Notes: a model not told the origin generated them from the letters alone. A DNA stretch of 64,000 nucleotides from Solea solea (GCF_958295425.1 NC_081148.1:8279466-8343465), one strand, 5' to 3'; counted from the first letter of the stretch, positions 37,273 through 50,562 are shown. Made by a program: numbers and translations.

Positions 37273-40127
37273 GTAGGTAACTCTTTTGATTTTTGGTAGT
37301 GGTGCGCTGTTTACCCTGATTTAAAATATGTGATCACTTCTCTGCAGCACTCAAGGCCAGGTTTTTTTTTATATAGTTCACTACAAATTGCTTATATAAA
37401 AATGACACAAAATCAATTATTCTGTGATATTATCCATGACATGGAAGCTAAGATTATTAAGACATTCATTATCAATATGCAAAGGGACACAGGACATAAA
37501 CTCTCAGCCTGTCCTTGCAATAGCAGAGAAAGACTGTAAGTACATTAAAAGCAGCTGGGCTGAGGCTCATTTCCTGGCATGCACCAACAGGTCAAAGATC
37601 ATATAGGAAAATGTGGCTGTTATGGGTCTGTAGCCATAAAGTTGTAATATATGATATAAAAGTTGGGGTTTTAGTCATTTTCCAGAGGCTTCAAAGTCAC
37701 TTTCACGCCTATCACAAACCCACTTATTTTACACGAATTAAACGCTTGTGTCATTTTTATAAACACTTTGAGCACTACAGGGCTTTTCCTACAACTGTAG
37801 CACTCAAAAGTAGGATTTTACAAACAGCACGTGAAGGCAGCATAAACCCCAATTGGCCACATGTCAAATCCTCCACAGATTAGGACTCTGGTGTTTGGGC
37901 TTTATTTAGCTGCCCTCGAGTGATTTACATCTATGTAGCCTAACGAATGTTGCTGTGATTTCACAAATAATGACCGGAGTGAGATGTTTAAATATCAGAA
38001 TGTGAATCGTGATGCCCGAGTGAACACGGGTATAGAAGTAGGTCACATATGCTCTGATGCTTTGGGCACGTTGAACTAAATTTGTGAGTGCTCATTTGAC
38101 ACAGCTGTAGACCATTCAAAATGAAATGTCTGTTTTATGAACCACGGCGTGTGTGTGTGTGTGTGTGTGTGTCGTGTTGTATCACACTCACAGGAGACCT
38201 TTATTTTTAGGACTGTTTACTGATAAACCCCATATGTGTTGTGCACCTGTATGCAGGTCCATGAGTGTAGGTGGGGTGACCTTTCCCCTGGAGCAGGAGT
38301 CTAAAGACCCACAGTCAGTGGTTTATACTGGTCAGTATGACACTGACGGGGTGACACACACCAAGAGTGGAGAGAGGCAGCCCGTTCAAATCAACATGCA
38401 GGTATGGATGTTGTGAACAGAGGGACAGGAAGCTCTCACATCGGTTATAGTGAAAGGTTGTAAAATTCAGTGTGTGGGTGCCTTTCTTTTGTTCTCCACA
38501 TGATTTGTATTCTATTTCTCATATTTTCGAATATAATTCAGTGGCAAATGGCATGAAGGTGCTACTCCACTCATATGTCATGTCAAACAAACTGCAGTAA
38601 AAAAAACAACAAGCAAAACCACAGTGTCTTAGGCATTTAATAAGAAAGTGTTCCTATGTTTTTATCACTGTTTATTATTTATTTATCCATTATAATAATC
38701 CTTTGAGTTTTTTTAGTTTTTTACAGTATCTGGATACTTGCAGTCAGAGGTTTTCTACAGTATATCTCAGAAGATAAGGCAATACTCAGACTACTGCCTA
38801 CTGTATACCTACATTTGTACCTTCATTTCACTGAGAAGTGCTGGTCCGTACTCTTTCAGTTCACAAGATGATTTGTTGCTTTCTGATCCATATGCCTATA
38901 CTGAACTGGGTAAAAGGGCTTTTAGTTGGCTTTTTGGCTTTTTGTTGAGTACATTTTATTGAACGCTTTCAAATCCAAACTGAGAGTTCTTGACATCTGA
39001 GTTCTTTTCATAATGTGCTTGTAAATTTAATCTGGATTTCTTTTTTAGTTTTCTGCTTGTGTTTTAACTGTGTAAATGTGTAACTGTTGAGTGATTCGTA
39101 TTTGCTGCTGCCTATCTTGGCCAGGACTTCATTGAAAAAGAGTTTCTTAATCCCAATAGGGTTCTCCTGGGTAAATAAAGGTTAAAAAAGAAGATACAGG
39201 TGTTTCCATGGTTACAGTTGTTTCCTAGTTTAGTAGCAGTAGCAGTAGTAGCAGTTTGATACAGTGGTGTGTTCTTAGAGCAGGTGGAAGGTGGATCCTT
39301 CAAGCTTATTTATAATTAAAATGAGTTATTAATTAAGGTCATAACTAACAGTATTTTTGATTGTGGATTATTTAAATTATTTCCCATGGCACATGTCTTT
39401 AAATGTCTATATTTATTAAGCGCGCTATCACAGAAGTCAAAGGAAACCGTAAAATATTTAAACGTGAGGAGTTCAAACCAGAGGAATTATGTCCATTTAT
39501 TCTTGAGAAATTAGCTACTTAGTCATTTTTTGTTATTGTCATTGTGGAAAACTCAGAGTTGACTTGTCATTGTGGAAAAGGTGGTTGTGATTTAGCAGAC
39601 ATGCATCAGCCATCATGTTGATGTTTTTAAGAAGCCAATTGTTGCTGATATTTTATCAAAGATTGATGACATTGGACTTAATATGATATAATATGTAACA
39701 TAAAAATTAAAAAATGATGATACTACTGATACATACAGTATTTTGCTGAGCAGTTTATCTTCTTTAAATCCATAAGAATCCATATTTCTATTAAAGATAA
39801 TGGACAGTTCACTTTTGGTCGCCCTTTAGTGACTTCATCCATTTAACCTGACTCTGCTCTAAACACTCTATGAAACATAAGAGTGAGGATGAAAATATAG
39901 CATTTCTGGTATTTGAATAGATTTTCCAGAATGTTGTAAACTGTGTCTTTCGCTACCTTCAGTTCACAGAGATGGGGACGTTTGAGACGGTGTGGCAGGT
40001 GAAATACTACAACTATAACAAGAGGGACCACTGCCAGTGGGGGAACAGCTTCAACAGCATCGAGTATGAATGCAAACCCAGCGACACACGCACGCTCATG
40101 TGGGTCAACAAGGAGACGTTTGTCTGA
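37094..40127 (+). CDS. cnrip1: Cannabinoid receptor-interacting protein 1 (CRIP1), complete, 3 coding exons
   Basis: CNRIP1 is a small cytosolic protein that binds the C-terminal tail of the CB1 cannabinoid receptor and tempers its signalling in neurons. The coding exons are 37094-37272, 38257-38401 and 39963-40127 (179, 145 and 165 nt; 489 nt in all), giving a 162-residue protein against 164 in human. Family blocks visible in order: [15 protein letters not shown] in exon 1; [13 protein letters not shown] and TKSGERQP in exon 2; [27 protein letters not shown] and the C-terminal MWVNKETFV in exon 3. The start is secure: an in-frame TAA lies two codons upstream (37085-37087) and the context is AACATGG. 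The exon 1 donor is unusual, with a stronger-looking GT four bases downstream. The gene stands head-to-head with kcnq5 and upstream of ppp3r1 in the same orientation, as in human 2p14. The teleost a or b copy is not resolved. Confidence 0.95.
38146..38173. repeat. (GT)n microsatellite in cnrip1 intron 1
   Basis: GT dinucleotides, about 13 units, roughly 85 bases upstream of the exon 2 acceptor. Confidence 0.9.
38257..38401 (+). CDS. cnrip1: cnrip1 coding exon 2
   Basis: The acceptor is the TGCAG ending at 38256. The exon encodes [15 protein letters not shown] through [12 protein letters not shown] and ends in phase 0 before GTATGG at 38402. It matches the central block of human CNRIP1, including the YTG-YDT-GVT and SGERQP motifs. 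Confidence 0.93.
38750..39195 (+). mobile_element. LINE 3'-end relic in cnrip1 intron 2
   Basis: A decayed frame reads [21 protein letters not shown], resembling the C-terminal part of teleost non-LTR reverse transcriptases just before the usual APxxWNxLP block. It is followed by a tail ending TTGAAAAAGAGTTTCTTAA, then a CTCCTGGGTAAATAAAGGTT-type end, which is a familiar teleost LINE 3' terminus. It is 5'-truncated, as expected of LINE insertions. The clade cannot be fixed by eye. Confidence 0.6.
39963..40127 (+). CDS. cnrip1: cnrip1 terminal coding exon 3
   Basis: The acceptor TTCAG ends at 39962. The exon encodes [19 protein letters not shown] through MWVNKETFV and stops with TGA at 40125-40127. 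The last residues form the conserved C-terminal segment of the family. The reading frame continues exon 2 without a partial codon. Confidence 0.95.
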   Translation, partial: FTEMGTFETVWQVKYYNYNKRDHCQWGNSFNSIEYECKPSDTRTLMWVNKETFV

Positions 40128-40423
40128 CCGAGGAACAGCCTGAAGCATTCAGCGAGGGCACCAAGCACAAACACACAGTGTGGCAGACATCGTTAAAGGA
40201 TGTTTACTTTTACCTTCACTCTCCTTTTCACTCTGCTCTTTTTTTTTCCCACTGTCCATCGCCTACAAATCTAAAATGTCTTGTATTTTTAAAAAGCATA
40301 AATGCACAACATTTACTGTCATATCAAATTCAAGGGCAGTGCACATGGAATATGGTAATGTTTCTCGTCTTTAAACTATGGTTTTTATTTGTTTAATGTC
40401 GTTTTATTCAAATGTGTCAAGAA

Positions 40424-40429
40424 ATTAAA
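40424..40429 (+). terminator. Candidate cnrip1 polyadenylation signal (ATTAAA)
   Basis: ATTAAA, the common variant hexamer, lies about 300 bases after the cnrip1 stop. It is the first reasonable candidate. Later ATTAAA sites could serve longer messages. Confidence 0.3.
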
Positions 40430-41835
40430 TATGTAGCACTTAATAATCTACTTTTAAATCCTTTTTTTAAAATCATATTTAGATGTATGTACAGTGCTGT
40501 ATCTGTCCACGTGTGTTTTACAAGTGGTGCTCGTACAGAGGTGCTTTTGTAATTTTACTGCTGTACTCTATTAGGCTTTGTGTGATGACTTTAATTCCAA
40601 AATATCTATCCCACACATTTTCAAAACAACAGAAGTATAACAGGTCATATTAACATTTTATTATTACATAATTTAAACAGGTTCAACACCTTTTATACAC
40701 TCACTCTTGGCACCACTGCTTCTTATGTAAACACCTTTAAACTAATATAAGTCACTCTTGGCTGACTCAGTACATGTGGTTGAATAGACCATGCAACCAC
40801 ACCAACATTACTCAATCTAAACCATATTCAAGGGCATTGATAACAATAATACATACACAAGCATTCCATAGGAAGAACTTGTACACTTTGCCAAATTGTG
40901 CCTTGATGACAGTTTTGACAGGCTCATAAAAGTGCACAGTTTAACCTTTAATTCGAGAAAGAAAGCATTAGTCTATTGTCTTCAAAGCTTGTTTTAGCCC
41001 ATACTCGTTTTGCCCCTGGATTCATTTAGAAACTACAAGAAAAAAAGGTCTGGAGATTTTTTGGAAAGAAACTTTGTGTAGCTGTGTTGACAGAATATGT
41101 ATTTTTGTGGCACCAGTTTGTATACAGTACAGTTCAGTATTGGAAGTTTTGTATTTTTGGTGAAGTTGTGCTTTTACTTAAAGTATGTTTTTTTGCTCTA
41201 CCTCTTCCAAATTACTTATCTATTAATATGTGTTATTAAAGAGAAATATAGCATTCAAAATATAAACAAAAAAAATATTTTCTCATGGAATATATTGATA
41301 TGGCACAAATTAGTATTTTTGTACCGTGAATCATGCAAATGTTTTTATATTATCGTGAGTATTTTTTGTAGAAATGACTATGTAGTAGATTTAGTTTAAT
41401 AATGAATTTACCTATGCAAAAAAATAACAAAGAAACGGTGGCAAACGTACTGTATGTATCATTCTGAAAAGTTGTGAAAATGTTTATAATTGTATTCTAA
41501 GTAAAGTGGAAAGTATTTATTTGTGGCAGCTTTATTCATTTAAGTCATAAAAAGAATTACATATATTAACATACACCACTGTAAATCATCACCACAAAGG
41601 ACACTGCATCACATTTATGCATGAAGTTTAAACATTTAGGTCATAAATTAAGTATATGCATATGTGGGAAATCGTTGATTTTTGAAGCAACTAAACTAAA
41701 GTTAACACAAAAAGATGAATTCATTTGCTAACCTGCTGTTTGGTGCTGTGTTATTCTCTGCAAAATCAGTATTCTGTTGGAAATTTAAACAAATAAGCTT
41801 TTGAAGGACTCATTTATGCAGGTGTTAACTCACAT

Positions 41836-41895
41836 TAAATTACATTACATGTCATTTAGCAGATGCTTTTAAGCGACTTAAGGGAAGGGAACCAC
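41836..41895 (+). repeat. Short dispersed teleost repeat core
   Basis: The stretch ATTACATGTCATTTAGCAGA then TGCTTTTAAGCGACTTAAGG matches a very common teleost interspersed motif (usually ending ATCCAAAGCGACTTACA). Only the core remains, with a small deletion. Confidence 0.55.
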
Positions 41896-42774
41896 CGCCT
41901 GTAGGTTTCAATACAACATAAAAACTGAAATTGACGACTACCAATTTTATAGAAATGTATAATATATTTACTATTGCAGAATGACTGCCTGTTGGTAAGA
42001 CTCTCACACTCTCTTACAGACTGGCTGCTGTACCTTTGGCCAAAAGTGAAGGATTGTTTGAGACCTATTAATCCATAATATCCTGGTTCAAATTAAACTG
42101 CATTAAAAACAACAGCAACAATTTTAGGTTTCAGATGTGTATTATTTGTGTAAACAGTACTTAAAAAAAAAACTTATTTGTTTGTTAATTTCAGCTTTTG
42201 CATTATTCAAGTTTCATGATCTATTTCAGAATGAAACAATGTGATGATTTTTTTTCTTGTACCACAAGAGTTTGGAAAACCCTCACACACACCTGCTGTA
42301 CTTTTATTCTTACTCACATTATAATGGTCAGGCTGTCAGTCAAAACAAAACAAAACTTTTTTAGAAAATGTACAGTTGTTTACATTTGTTTTCACCCCAG
42401 CTATAGTGTAAGCAGGAGACTTTTGAGAACTGTTATTTGACTTCACCCAAAATCCTTCACCTTATTGTGCATCTTCACATCCGTATGTCCTTAAATGTTA
42501 CATTTTATAATGCATTCTAATATTATATCGCTTATTTTTGTATAGTTATGTATCCCTACCTTATAATTGACATTAATCTAATGTCAGTGTTTGTCCACGT
42601 TGTCTGTTGAGGAGATTTAGCGCCACAGGGATTATGCACTGCATACTATGAAGTCCATCTGCCTGGTGTCAGTACTGCAGTATCGCCATGTCGCCGGCAG
42701 GTAGCGCACTAGCACAATCCTCTGGAGGAGACGGTGACGTAAATAAATAAATAAATATAACTCGTAGTTCCCGG

Positions 42775-43101
42775 ATGTACAGTAGTGCTGCACCTCCCCC
42801 TCCCTCGCTTCACTCCTCCCTTCTGTCAAACGGAGCCTCCTCCTCCTCCTCCGCGGACTGTCCCCTCCCAGCGGGTCTCCCTCCCTCTGCTACTGCAGTG
42901 GAAGAAGCCTCTGTGACGGAGAGAGACGGAGAGGAAAGACGCCTGAAGTCGAGTAGAAAGCGAGGCCGAGACCCCACAGAGCAACGCGGTCGTGTTTTGT
43001 TGTGTTTCTCGCCACAGTTCGGCAGCCCACCGACTCCCTCACTGCTGTACACCCTCCCAGTTCCGTCTTCATCGCCTGGATTTAATCATCCGACCTGCAA
43101 G
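42775..43101 (+). promoter_or_regulatory. ppp3r1: ppp3r1 5' leader and CpG-rich promoter-proximal region
   Basis: GC- and CpG-rich sequence, unlike the surrounding AT-rich DNA, precedes the ppp3r1 ATG and is probably its 5' UTR and core promoter. An ATG at 42775 opens a frame that runs without a stop for 109 codons straight into the canonical ATG at 43102. Its product would be Ser/Pro-rich and low in complexity, so a leader is the more likely reading. Confidence 0.55.
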
Positions 43102-43104
43102 ATG
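43102..43104 (+). CDS. ppp3r1: ppp3r1 coding exon 1 (initiator ATG only)
   Basis: The exon ends immediately after the ATG, at donor GTAAGC (43105). The context CAAGATGG has A at -3; the G at +4 comes from exon 2 after splicing. This matches the calcineurin B layout, in which Met1 and Gly2 are on separate exons. Confidence 0.85.
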
Positions 43105-46100
43105 GTAAGCGGCTCCTATTTTCACCCGCCGCCGACGGTGGTAAACACAGAAGTGGGCAGGCCGGCGCCTTAATGTGTCGAATAATGGGGCTTTTTGACA
43201 GCTTGTTTTTCACGACGAGCGCTTTGCTGTAACTTCACAGTTGACGACGTAGAAGAAAACTCGTCTCTCACTCACTTTTCCAGCTCCGTGTCGCGCGCGC
43301 TCTGTGCAACAGCCCGGGGCAGATAGTAGCCTGAAGCCTGTGGCCCACATTTTTCTTACCCTTGCTCGGCATCGCACACACTCTTATTAGCAACTAGGCC
43401 TGTGCAAATGACTTTTCGTGACAGACACACACATGCTCATCAGGCCCAGGGCTGGCCACTTAGTGTGGCACATTTCACGCACCAGGCAGGGAAACGTAAC
43501 GCCCGCACTGCTTGTGTTTGCTCCGTAAGATTTGATCGCAATAAGTTCACAGCTCGCTGACGCTGAGTTCATAGTTGCAACAGTGCTACAGTTGAGTAAA
43601 GAAGCTGTACGTGTCATGTGTGTGTTAAATATATCTCATCTAATGCATATAGATGATGGTAAGTTGCCTAGTGACCATAAAGCATCCTCCTGGGCAGGCT
43701 GAAGTGACCACGACTTTTATCAATAGCAATAATACTTTTAAATTAAATTCCTAATGTGCAACAGATTGCAGCTTCACCACTTTATAATTAGTTACATCTA
43801 ATAGTGAGTTTGTACCAAACATGGGAGTCTTTTCCACGCACGGTGGCCTTCATATACCAGCAAGGACATAGTTCTTTATTTGCACAGTGGACTTCCTAAC
43901 GCATATTTGTGACTGTTTTTTCCATTCTGGCTACTGTAGAAACATGGTGGTGTAAGATGATGGTCTCTGCAAACCGAGGCCCTTGACTAAAGTATATTCA
44001 ATAAGCTTATCTTCTACGATTATGAAAAAGAGGATTTTAATTTTACATGCTTGGACAAACATTGATGGGTACTGTTCTCAATTTCAATAAACCCCCATAA
44101 AAATTGTGCACACTGGAACTTTTCTTCTGTAATGTGAACCAATCATTTGGATTTGCATGGTTATGTTTGCTGTCAGAGCTGGACTGTAAAATCACATTTG
44201 GTGCGTTCTTAGACGATGTCAGATGTACAGATATCTTCATTTTCACTGAGTAAAACCTCAAATCTGGAACACTGACTGATGTAAACATTTCAGTCATTAA
44301 AAACCATGTGTAAATACAGATCAACACATTCACCGAACACTAAGATTTAAGTGTATACTCATGGACAGTCCATTAAATACAAAAAAAATATCAGTGTCAG
44401 TGACGTTTCAATAACAGATGCATTAACCAGGGGTTGGTAGAGACATTTGTGTTGCAGCTCTCTGTCAGAGGGAAGAAACTTGGGTTATGCACGTCCTATC
44501 GACTGTATTTGACAGTGTCAACTTATGGCCTGACAAAATGTATTCTTTTCAGCTGCAAGGATAGGTTGGGGGCAGGGATCCGCTGTTGCTTTAGCATGTA
44601 GTGGAATGATGTGATGTTAAGGGGATCATATGCTGCCTTGCAATCAAGCGCCACCCACATATGGATTGAGCGTGTAGCTAATGTAAAAGAGATAAAAGCC
44701 CCAGTGAACCACCAGCAGAAGTGATGTTCAACACTACGTGATACACACTGCACTTCCATCAGCCCACTCAATCTGGATTTATTCTCCTCACTGGCCGTTG
44801 CATTGCTGCAGTTCTCGGCTCGCACTGGAGCCAGCAGTCACTGGCACAGTTCAAACTCTTAGTGAGTCTATTTTTCAACCTCTCTGCTCAGTGAGAAGAA
44901 ATGTTTAAAGGAGCATTCAAATTTCGCATCATGGGACACTTGCTTCTAATTTCTGGTTTGAACTGGAGATGAAATGGTTGTGCACATGCAATAATGACAT
45001 GTCAAATAAAATATAGTAGCCAATATTGATGCAGGTGCATAGCCACTCTGATTTTGGTATTGTTCATATTTCTGTATATCTACCTACTAGGATTACATCA
45101 AGAACATATGAGAGTACATTTACCGTCTGTTGACATGTAGAGAAGGAGAACATATGACTGAATCGTTTTAGCTGGTTTAACTCAGCTATATACATTCAAT
45201 TTGTTGCAACTGTAGCCATGAAGTTGGAGCATGATTTCCAGCCCCATTATGCATTTTGAATTGTTACCAAGATGAATCCTATGTTTAACAATCCAGAATC
45301 TATTAGTTAAGGATTAGGGAGGCACACTATTATTGACACAATATCGAATATTGGATATTGGCCAAGATCCCCCTATATGAATATGAATATGAATATGAAA
45401 ATGAAAAATGTTTACAGCAGTTGGTAAATGCAGTATGTATCTTTATCCCCACCAAGAAATTCAGAAGAAGATTTGGGTATTGTTACAAAACTCTTTGCAG
45501 ATAAGCCCTACAAGAGTTCCTTCAGGCAACAGAGATTTTCATATTTGCTCTCATTTTGTGTGGAACAAATCCCTCACACACATCCACACAGAAGTGGAAA
45601 GCGTACATAAACTTAAGCATACACAGGTACTATAAGCTGTATTACACTGTTTTCAAAAGAATGTGGGAGATGGTTCAGAAAATAAGTTTTCCTCATGTCC
45701 TTGAAGGTTTCTCTTCTGTGTGATAGATAGTTGTTATTGATGTGCAGTCAGCAGTTTATTGGGCCTGGGTTTTGCCTGGTCTTCAAAGGTGGGCGAATAA
45801 TGGAGGGGTAAATTGCCTCAAACTCAGTCTGAAAGCACAGCTCAGCTCTGCACTCTGCTGCAACTCAGGAGAGTTGAGAATGTTTATCATAACACACGAC
45901 TATATGAGAAGCTTGCAGGCACATTTGTGTGATGGAGGGGGTGTGTGATGCCTGAACTAACCTACGAAGAACATAAAGCGAGGATAAATCAACGAATAAA
46001 CTGACATGAATGTATTCACACAAGCCACTTAAAGTCTCAGCAGCAATATTATGTGAAGAAGTATGTCATGCATGCAGAGTTACATAGACACACAGATGTT

Positions 46101-49100
46101 TAAAATGGCACATAATTGATTTCCCATGTGTGTAGACCCACACATACTAAAGGTATGGCTCTTATCAGACCTTGTATTTTATCAGTTTGCATGTTGATAG
46201 TCTGACCATCAGTCAGTCTGATATAGTAAGCAATCATGCAGCAAGGAGAAAATGTCAAATATTTTCCTGCAGATTCCCTGCACCATTAATATAGGACGAG
46301 ATTTAGTCACTGTTCTTGTGATGTGATTTCAGTCTTATTTTGGATACAGGCAGGATTCATACAACTCAGATTTTAGTTAATATGCTGAAAATCTATCCTA
46401 ACTACCCTGGTGTTTTAGAGCCTCGCTGCTGGCTTTATTATGCTTTAACAACTAGGGGGATGGGGTTTGCTGGACAGGCAAAAACGGATACCGTTGCAAA
46501 TGATGAGAGCACTTAACCGCATTAACTTCTTGATTGGTTCTCATCAACCACAATTCAACTCCCAGCTGTGGCTGAAAAGCTCTGTTTAGACTTACTCTCA
46601 GTTTCTGTTTCAGTCTAATAAAAGAAGTTCCAGCTATTACTTTTGACCGTTGTTTCTCATTAGTAGCACTATCTGAAACTAAGCAAACAGCTGCAGAGGA
46701 GAAGAGAGAGAAAGAATTAGCTTCCTGTTTACACCAGCACATGCACGTCGCCCAGTCTATCTGAAAAGTGACACAATATGTTTAAGCATGTTGGTATGAA
46801 TGCAGAATACTTTTGTTAAAGGGCTAAAATGCTTATCAGGATGCAGCTAATTGTCATCTGATTCAAATGAAAACATAGTATGGATCTAAGCTGAATGGCC
46901 AAGTGAAACCGTGCTTCAGCATTTAGTTGTTTTGTAATATCACCGTCTCTCAATGTGTCTTCAAAAGTTAAGTTTTTATGATTGGCTGTTTTTTTATTGT
47001 CTTATTGGCAAAGAGTTGTAATGTGAGCAACATATACTCAGCCTATACTCCTTAAAGTAAATAGTTTTTTTTTTTATTAATGCTAAGGGCTCCTATATAT
47101 CACACTGCTGTGAGGAGATAGAAAAAAGGGTCAGCACAGGTAAAGCAGGGGACACACTACACAGCTTTCACAGTCGTGAAAGATTATGAAAAGACTTGGT
47201 GTTGGAGTTTTTATAATGTTTTTATAATGACTGAAAGACTACCCCACATTTAATGACTGTGCCTGATGATGGATCACAGACTACATGACTTTTCAAACCA
47301 ACTCAACTGAACGCACCAAACTCAAGTGCAAAGTCGCAAGAGCAGCCAAGTCTACGAGAGCGACAGTTTCAAGGGTAAACACACATGAGCGACAAACGGC
47401 TTGCTGTTGCTGCTCTTTGTGCAGTTAATGTTTTGTCCCACCCTACTCTGACATTGTCTGTGTTTGCAGTTGGGTTTGTAATCAGTACATACTATCCGAT
47501 TGCGCCCAGAGTTGGCTCAAAAATTCAAACACGCTTGATTGATTGCGACTGAGGTCGGGTCCGTTACCCTCCGCCGATTTGAGTCTTTGAGTCCCTCACA
47601 CACTAACAGATTTCTGTGCCATTCAGCCATGATGACTGTCCCCAAATAGTGTTGACTGGTGTAGACTGTGGCCAACTGTAAATCGTGGATAAGATTGGGC
47701 AAACAATCTTGTATTGTGTCCCCAGCTTAAGCTGAGGATGGCTTTACTTCAGTGCAGTAAAGCCTGCACTGAAGCAAATGCTGAAGATAAGTCATCCAAG
47801 TAAACAAATATTCTATTTGGATATAAATAAGGCTGACATCTGCAGTCATAGACATAAGTAAACAAACCTTTATTGATGTAAATCATGTTTATATTCCATG
47901 GTAGCACTGTAACATAGTTCAGTTAATGTACAATACTAGTGGATGGAGAAAGAAGAACCCAACAAGCTTGAAGTGAAAACAAAGCCAAAGCCAAATGTGC
48001 TGTCCTTATCAAGGATGAGAGTTGCACAAGGTGAATCGAGGTGTTTGTCTGCGGCCCCTTATATTGTTTTTCCCAGTCTTTGATGTCATGTCTGTGTTCA
48101 GTGGGTCTGTAATTAGTTTTTTTTTTTTAAGCACGGCAATAGTGTACTACAGTGAACCAGCAACCATGCCAGGCTCTTCATTATGCAAAATGTGTTGTGT
48201 GTGCTAAAGCCTAATTGATTCTGAATGAAGCTTGCATTATTGATGAGCCAACACAAGTCTCTCACTAGCTCTTTCTCTTTTTGCCTCTATTCCGCTGTGA
48301 CAAAGCAAGATTTTTTTTTCTGTCTCTGATATATTTATATTCATTGGCCTGGTTCACTGCCATTACCATCTGCATAAAGGGGCAGCGCAGCAAGAGCTGC
48401 ATGAAGTGGTCTATTACAGATGAAGACAAGAGTAACTCTTGATGGCAAGTTAGCTGATCCAGTGACCTAAGGCAGACCTAACCCTTAGTGAGTAAACCTG
48501 TAATCCTCAACAACAAATCTGCTTTGCTGTAAGTCTCTTTATTTCCAGAGACCCTACTACAGCCACCACTTATGGATCGTAAATATCAAGGATGTTGTTG
48601 AGAGCAGGTCCACCCTATACTCATTTATCCACTAGTTTGTTTTGGTAAATATTATTTTACCATTTTAAGCCAAGATGAATTCATTATGTTTCATATATTC
48701 AATAACCACATAAAGGTTTGAAATAGATTTTAGCTTAAAAAGTTGCTTTCAACACAAAGTAGTTGTCGATTAATTTAGTAATTGTTTAATTGTTTAAGCT
48801 CTAATCAACACTGCTGTAGCATCTCATAGTTTCAAAATGGATACAAAAAGGGACGTGGTCTGTCACCATTTATTAATTCTATGCTATTGAAATGTCATAC
48901 TGTTTTACCAGAGCTACATGGCGACCGCTTTATCCTCCACATGAGGGTCGCCAGTAGTTTGCATGACCCATTTGTGACAACTAGAGTAGATAAATCAAAT
49001 TATTTAAGTAGTTTGAAGTGTTGTTAAAGTGTTTTCATGACTATTTTAAGGGGGAAATAAAGGTGTGAACAACAGTATGCCTTGCACAGCAGGGTGAGGG

Positions 49101-50489
49101 TGCATCCAGGAACCTGCCCTTTAACTGGAGAACCCTGGTTTATGGACTTGAATCCAAAACAATAAGTCACTGAACCTGCAGCCCGCAGTGCTGCTCTGTC
49201 TCAGATCGAGCTCCATGTAAGGGAGTAAACAAAGGGATCTTTCCCTATGGGGATCAATAAAGGATCACATTGTCACTATTACGCAGAGAGCTACACAGGC
49301 AATGGGACACCCAGTCCCTGTAATGGCAAAGTCATGTGTTACACTGGAATTCAATCTCCTGAACTGCCAGTGTGCAGCCTCTGTCAAGTTGTTCCACAGA
49401 GGAAACCATGTATATGTCGGCCTCAGATCACTGCACTGGTGGCTCACTCTGTCTTCCTCATGGTGTCAAATACTAAGTTTCTCTCTGGCTAATCCTGAGT
49501 CACCTCATTCTCCTCACTGCTCTTAAAATACCACAACTTCACTGAGGTAAGTCTACTGTAGCACAGTAGCACGGGGATAAGCCAGTGTGTGACGTAACTT
49601 TCACTGTCTTTCTCCAATCAGTTTAGTGTGTGTATTGTTACTCGGTGTTGGAAAGCATTGGCAATATTCCTTGGGTGTAACTTTTTATTTTACTTGAGCT
49701 TTCTTCACACTGGCAAGTGTGCAATTGCTCTCCTCATGTTTTTTTTTTTTTTTGGTTTTCATGCGATATACAAATATTTGATGAGGGATTGTAATAAGAG
49801 AATCAGTTTAGACTGCAGCATGACCTCAGCTGTGCTTGCTGAGGTTTTCTGAGCTCAAACACAAACGGTCAATAGCTTCAGCAAAATCCATTCAGCTGAA
49901 ACTTTTGTTTATTTATCTGCTGCTGAACATCGCCATGTCTAATGTGCGACTGGATAATGAAATTGCTGCTGGTTTTGTCTAATAATCTGTCTATTTATTT
50001 TGAGTATGCTCTTAAATTAAACCCCTATAACCCCATATGCGGCATTCATTTCTAGTGGTTTCTTTAGTAAGGACACTGCAGACATCAATGTTGGCATAAA
50101 GACAATTTTTTTCACGTGAAATTCAGTACTGCAGTTATAGAAAAATCGACGAGCAGCTGTTTTCAGTAGCTGGTTCTCGATATTGTATGCCACCCCTCAT
50201 GGCCACTGGAAGCTTCTGCTTGGAAAACAGAGCTCAGCTCAGTTTGGCTCTTTGCTGTTGCTGCTGGACAATTCTGATTGGTTGATTGCTTGCTGCTGGG
50301 CCAGGCCATGTTTCTGTATCTCTCTCAGCTTTGTGATGTCCATTCCATCACTCACTATCCCCCTCATTGCCACAGGGACTCCTTGCTGACTCCCATGTGA
50401 GCATTCAGCCTCATCTTGCCAGTTATCAGTGGACACTGCAGTGCTGGAGGGGATTGGATGCGGATGTGACTGCTGAATATCAGCCAATA

Positions 50490-50562
<73 letters not shown>

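Larger units (their letters stand above)
40128..42600 (+). other. cnrip1 3' UTR and cnrip1-ppp3r1 spacer
   Basis: AT-rich non-coding DNA follows the cnrip1 stop. The proximal part is probably 3' UTR, but the true end is unknown because several ATTAAA-type signals occur (40424, about 41233, about 42101). It contains one short dispersed repeat core at 41836-41895. No further gene was seen. Confidence 0.5.

Noticed and set aside
38153..38256. Open frame beginning in the GT repeat before cnrip1 exon 2
   Set aside because: The Cys-Val repeat is microsatellite translation; the true exon begins after the acceptor at 38256.
44523..44825. 100-codon minus-strand open frame in ppp3r1 intron 1
   Set aside because: No family resemblance, splice context or repeat support; compatible with chance in a 64-kb window.
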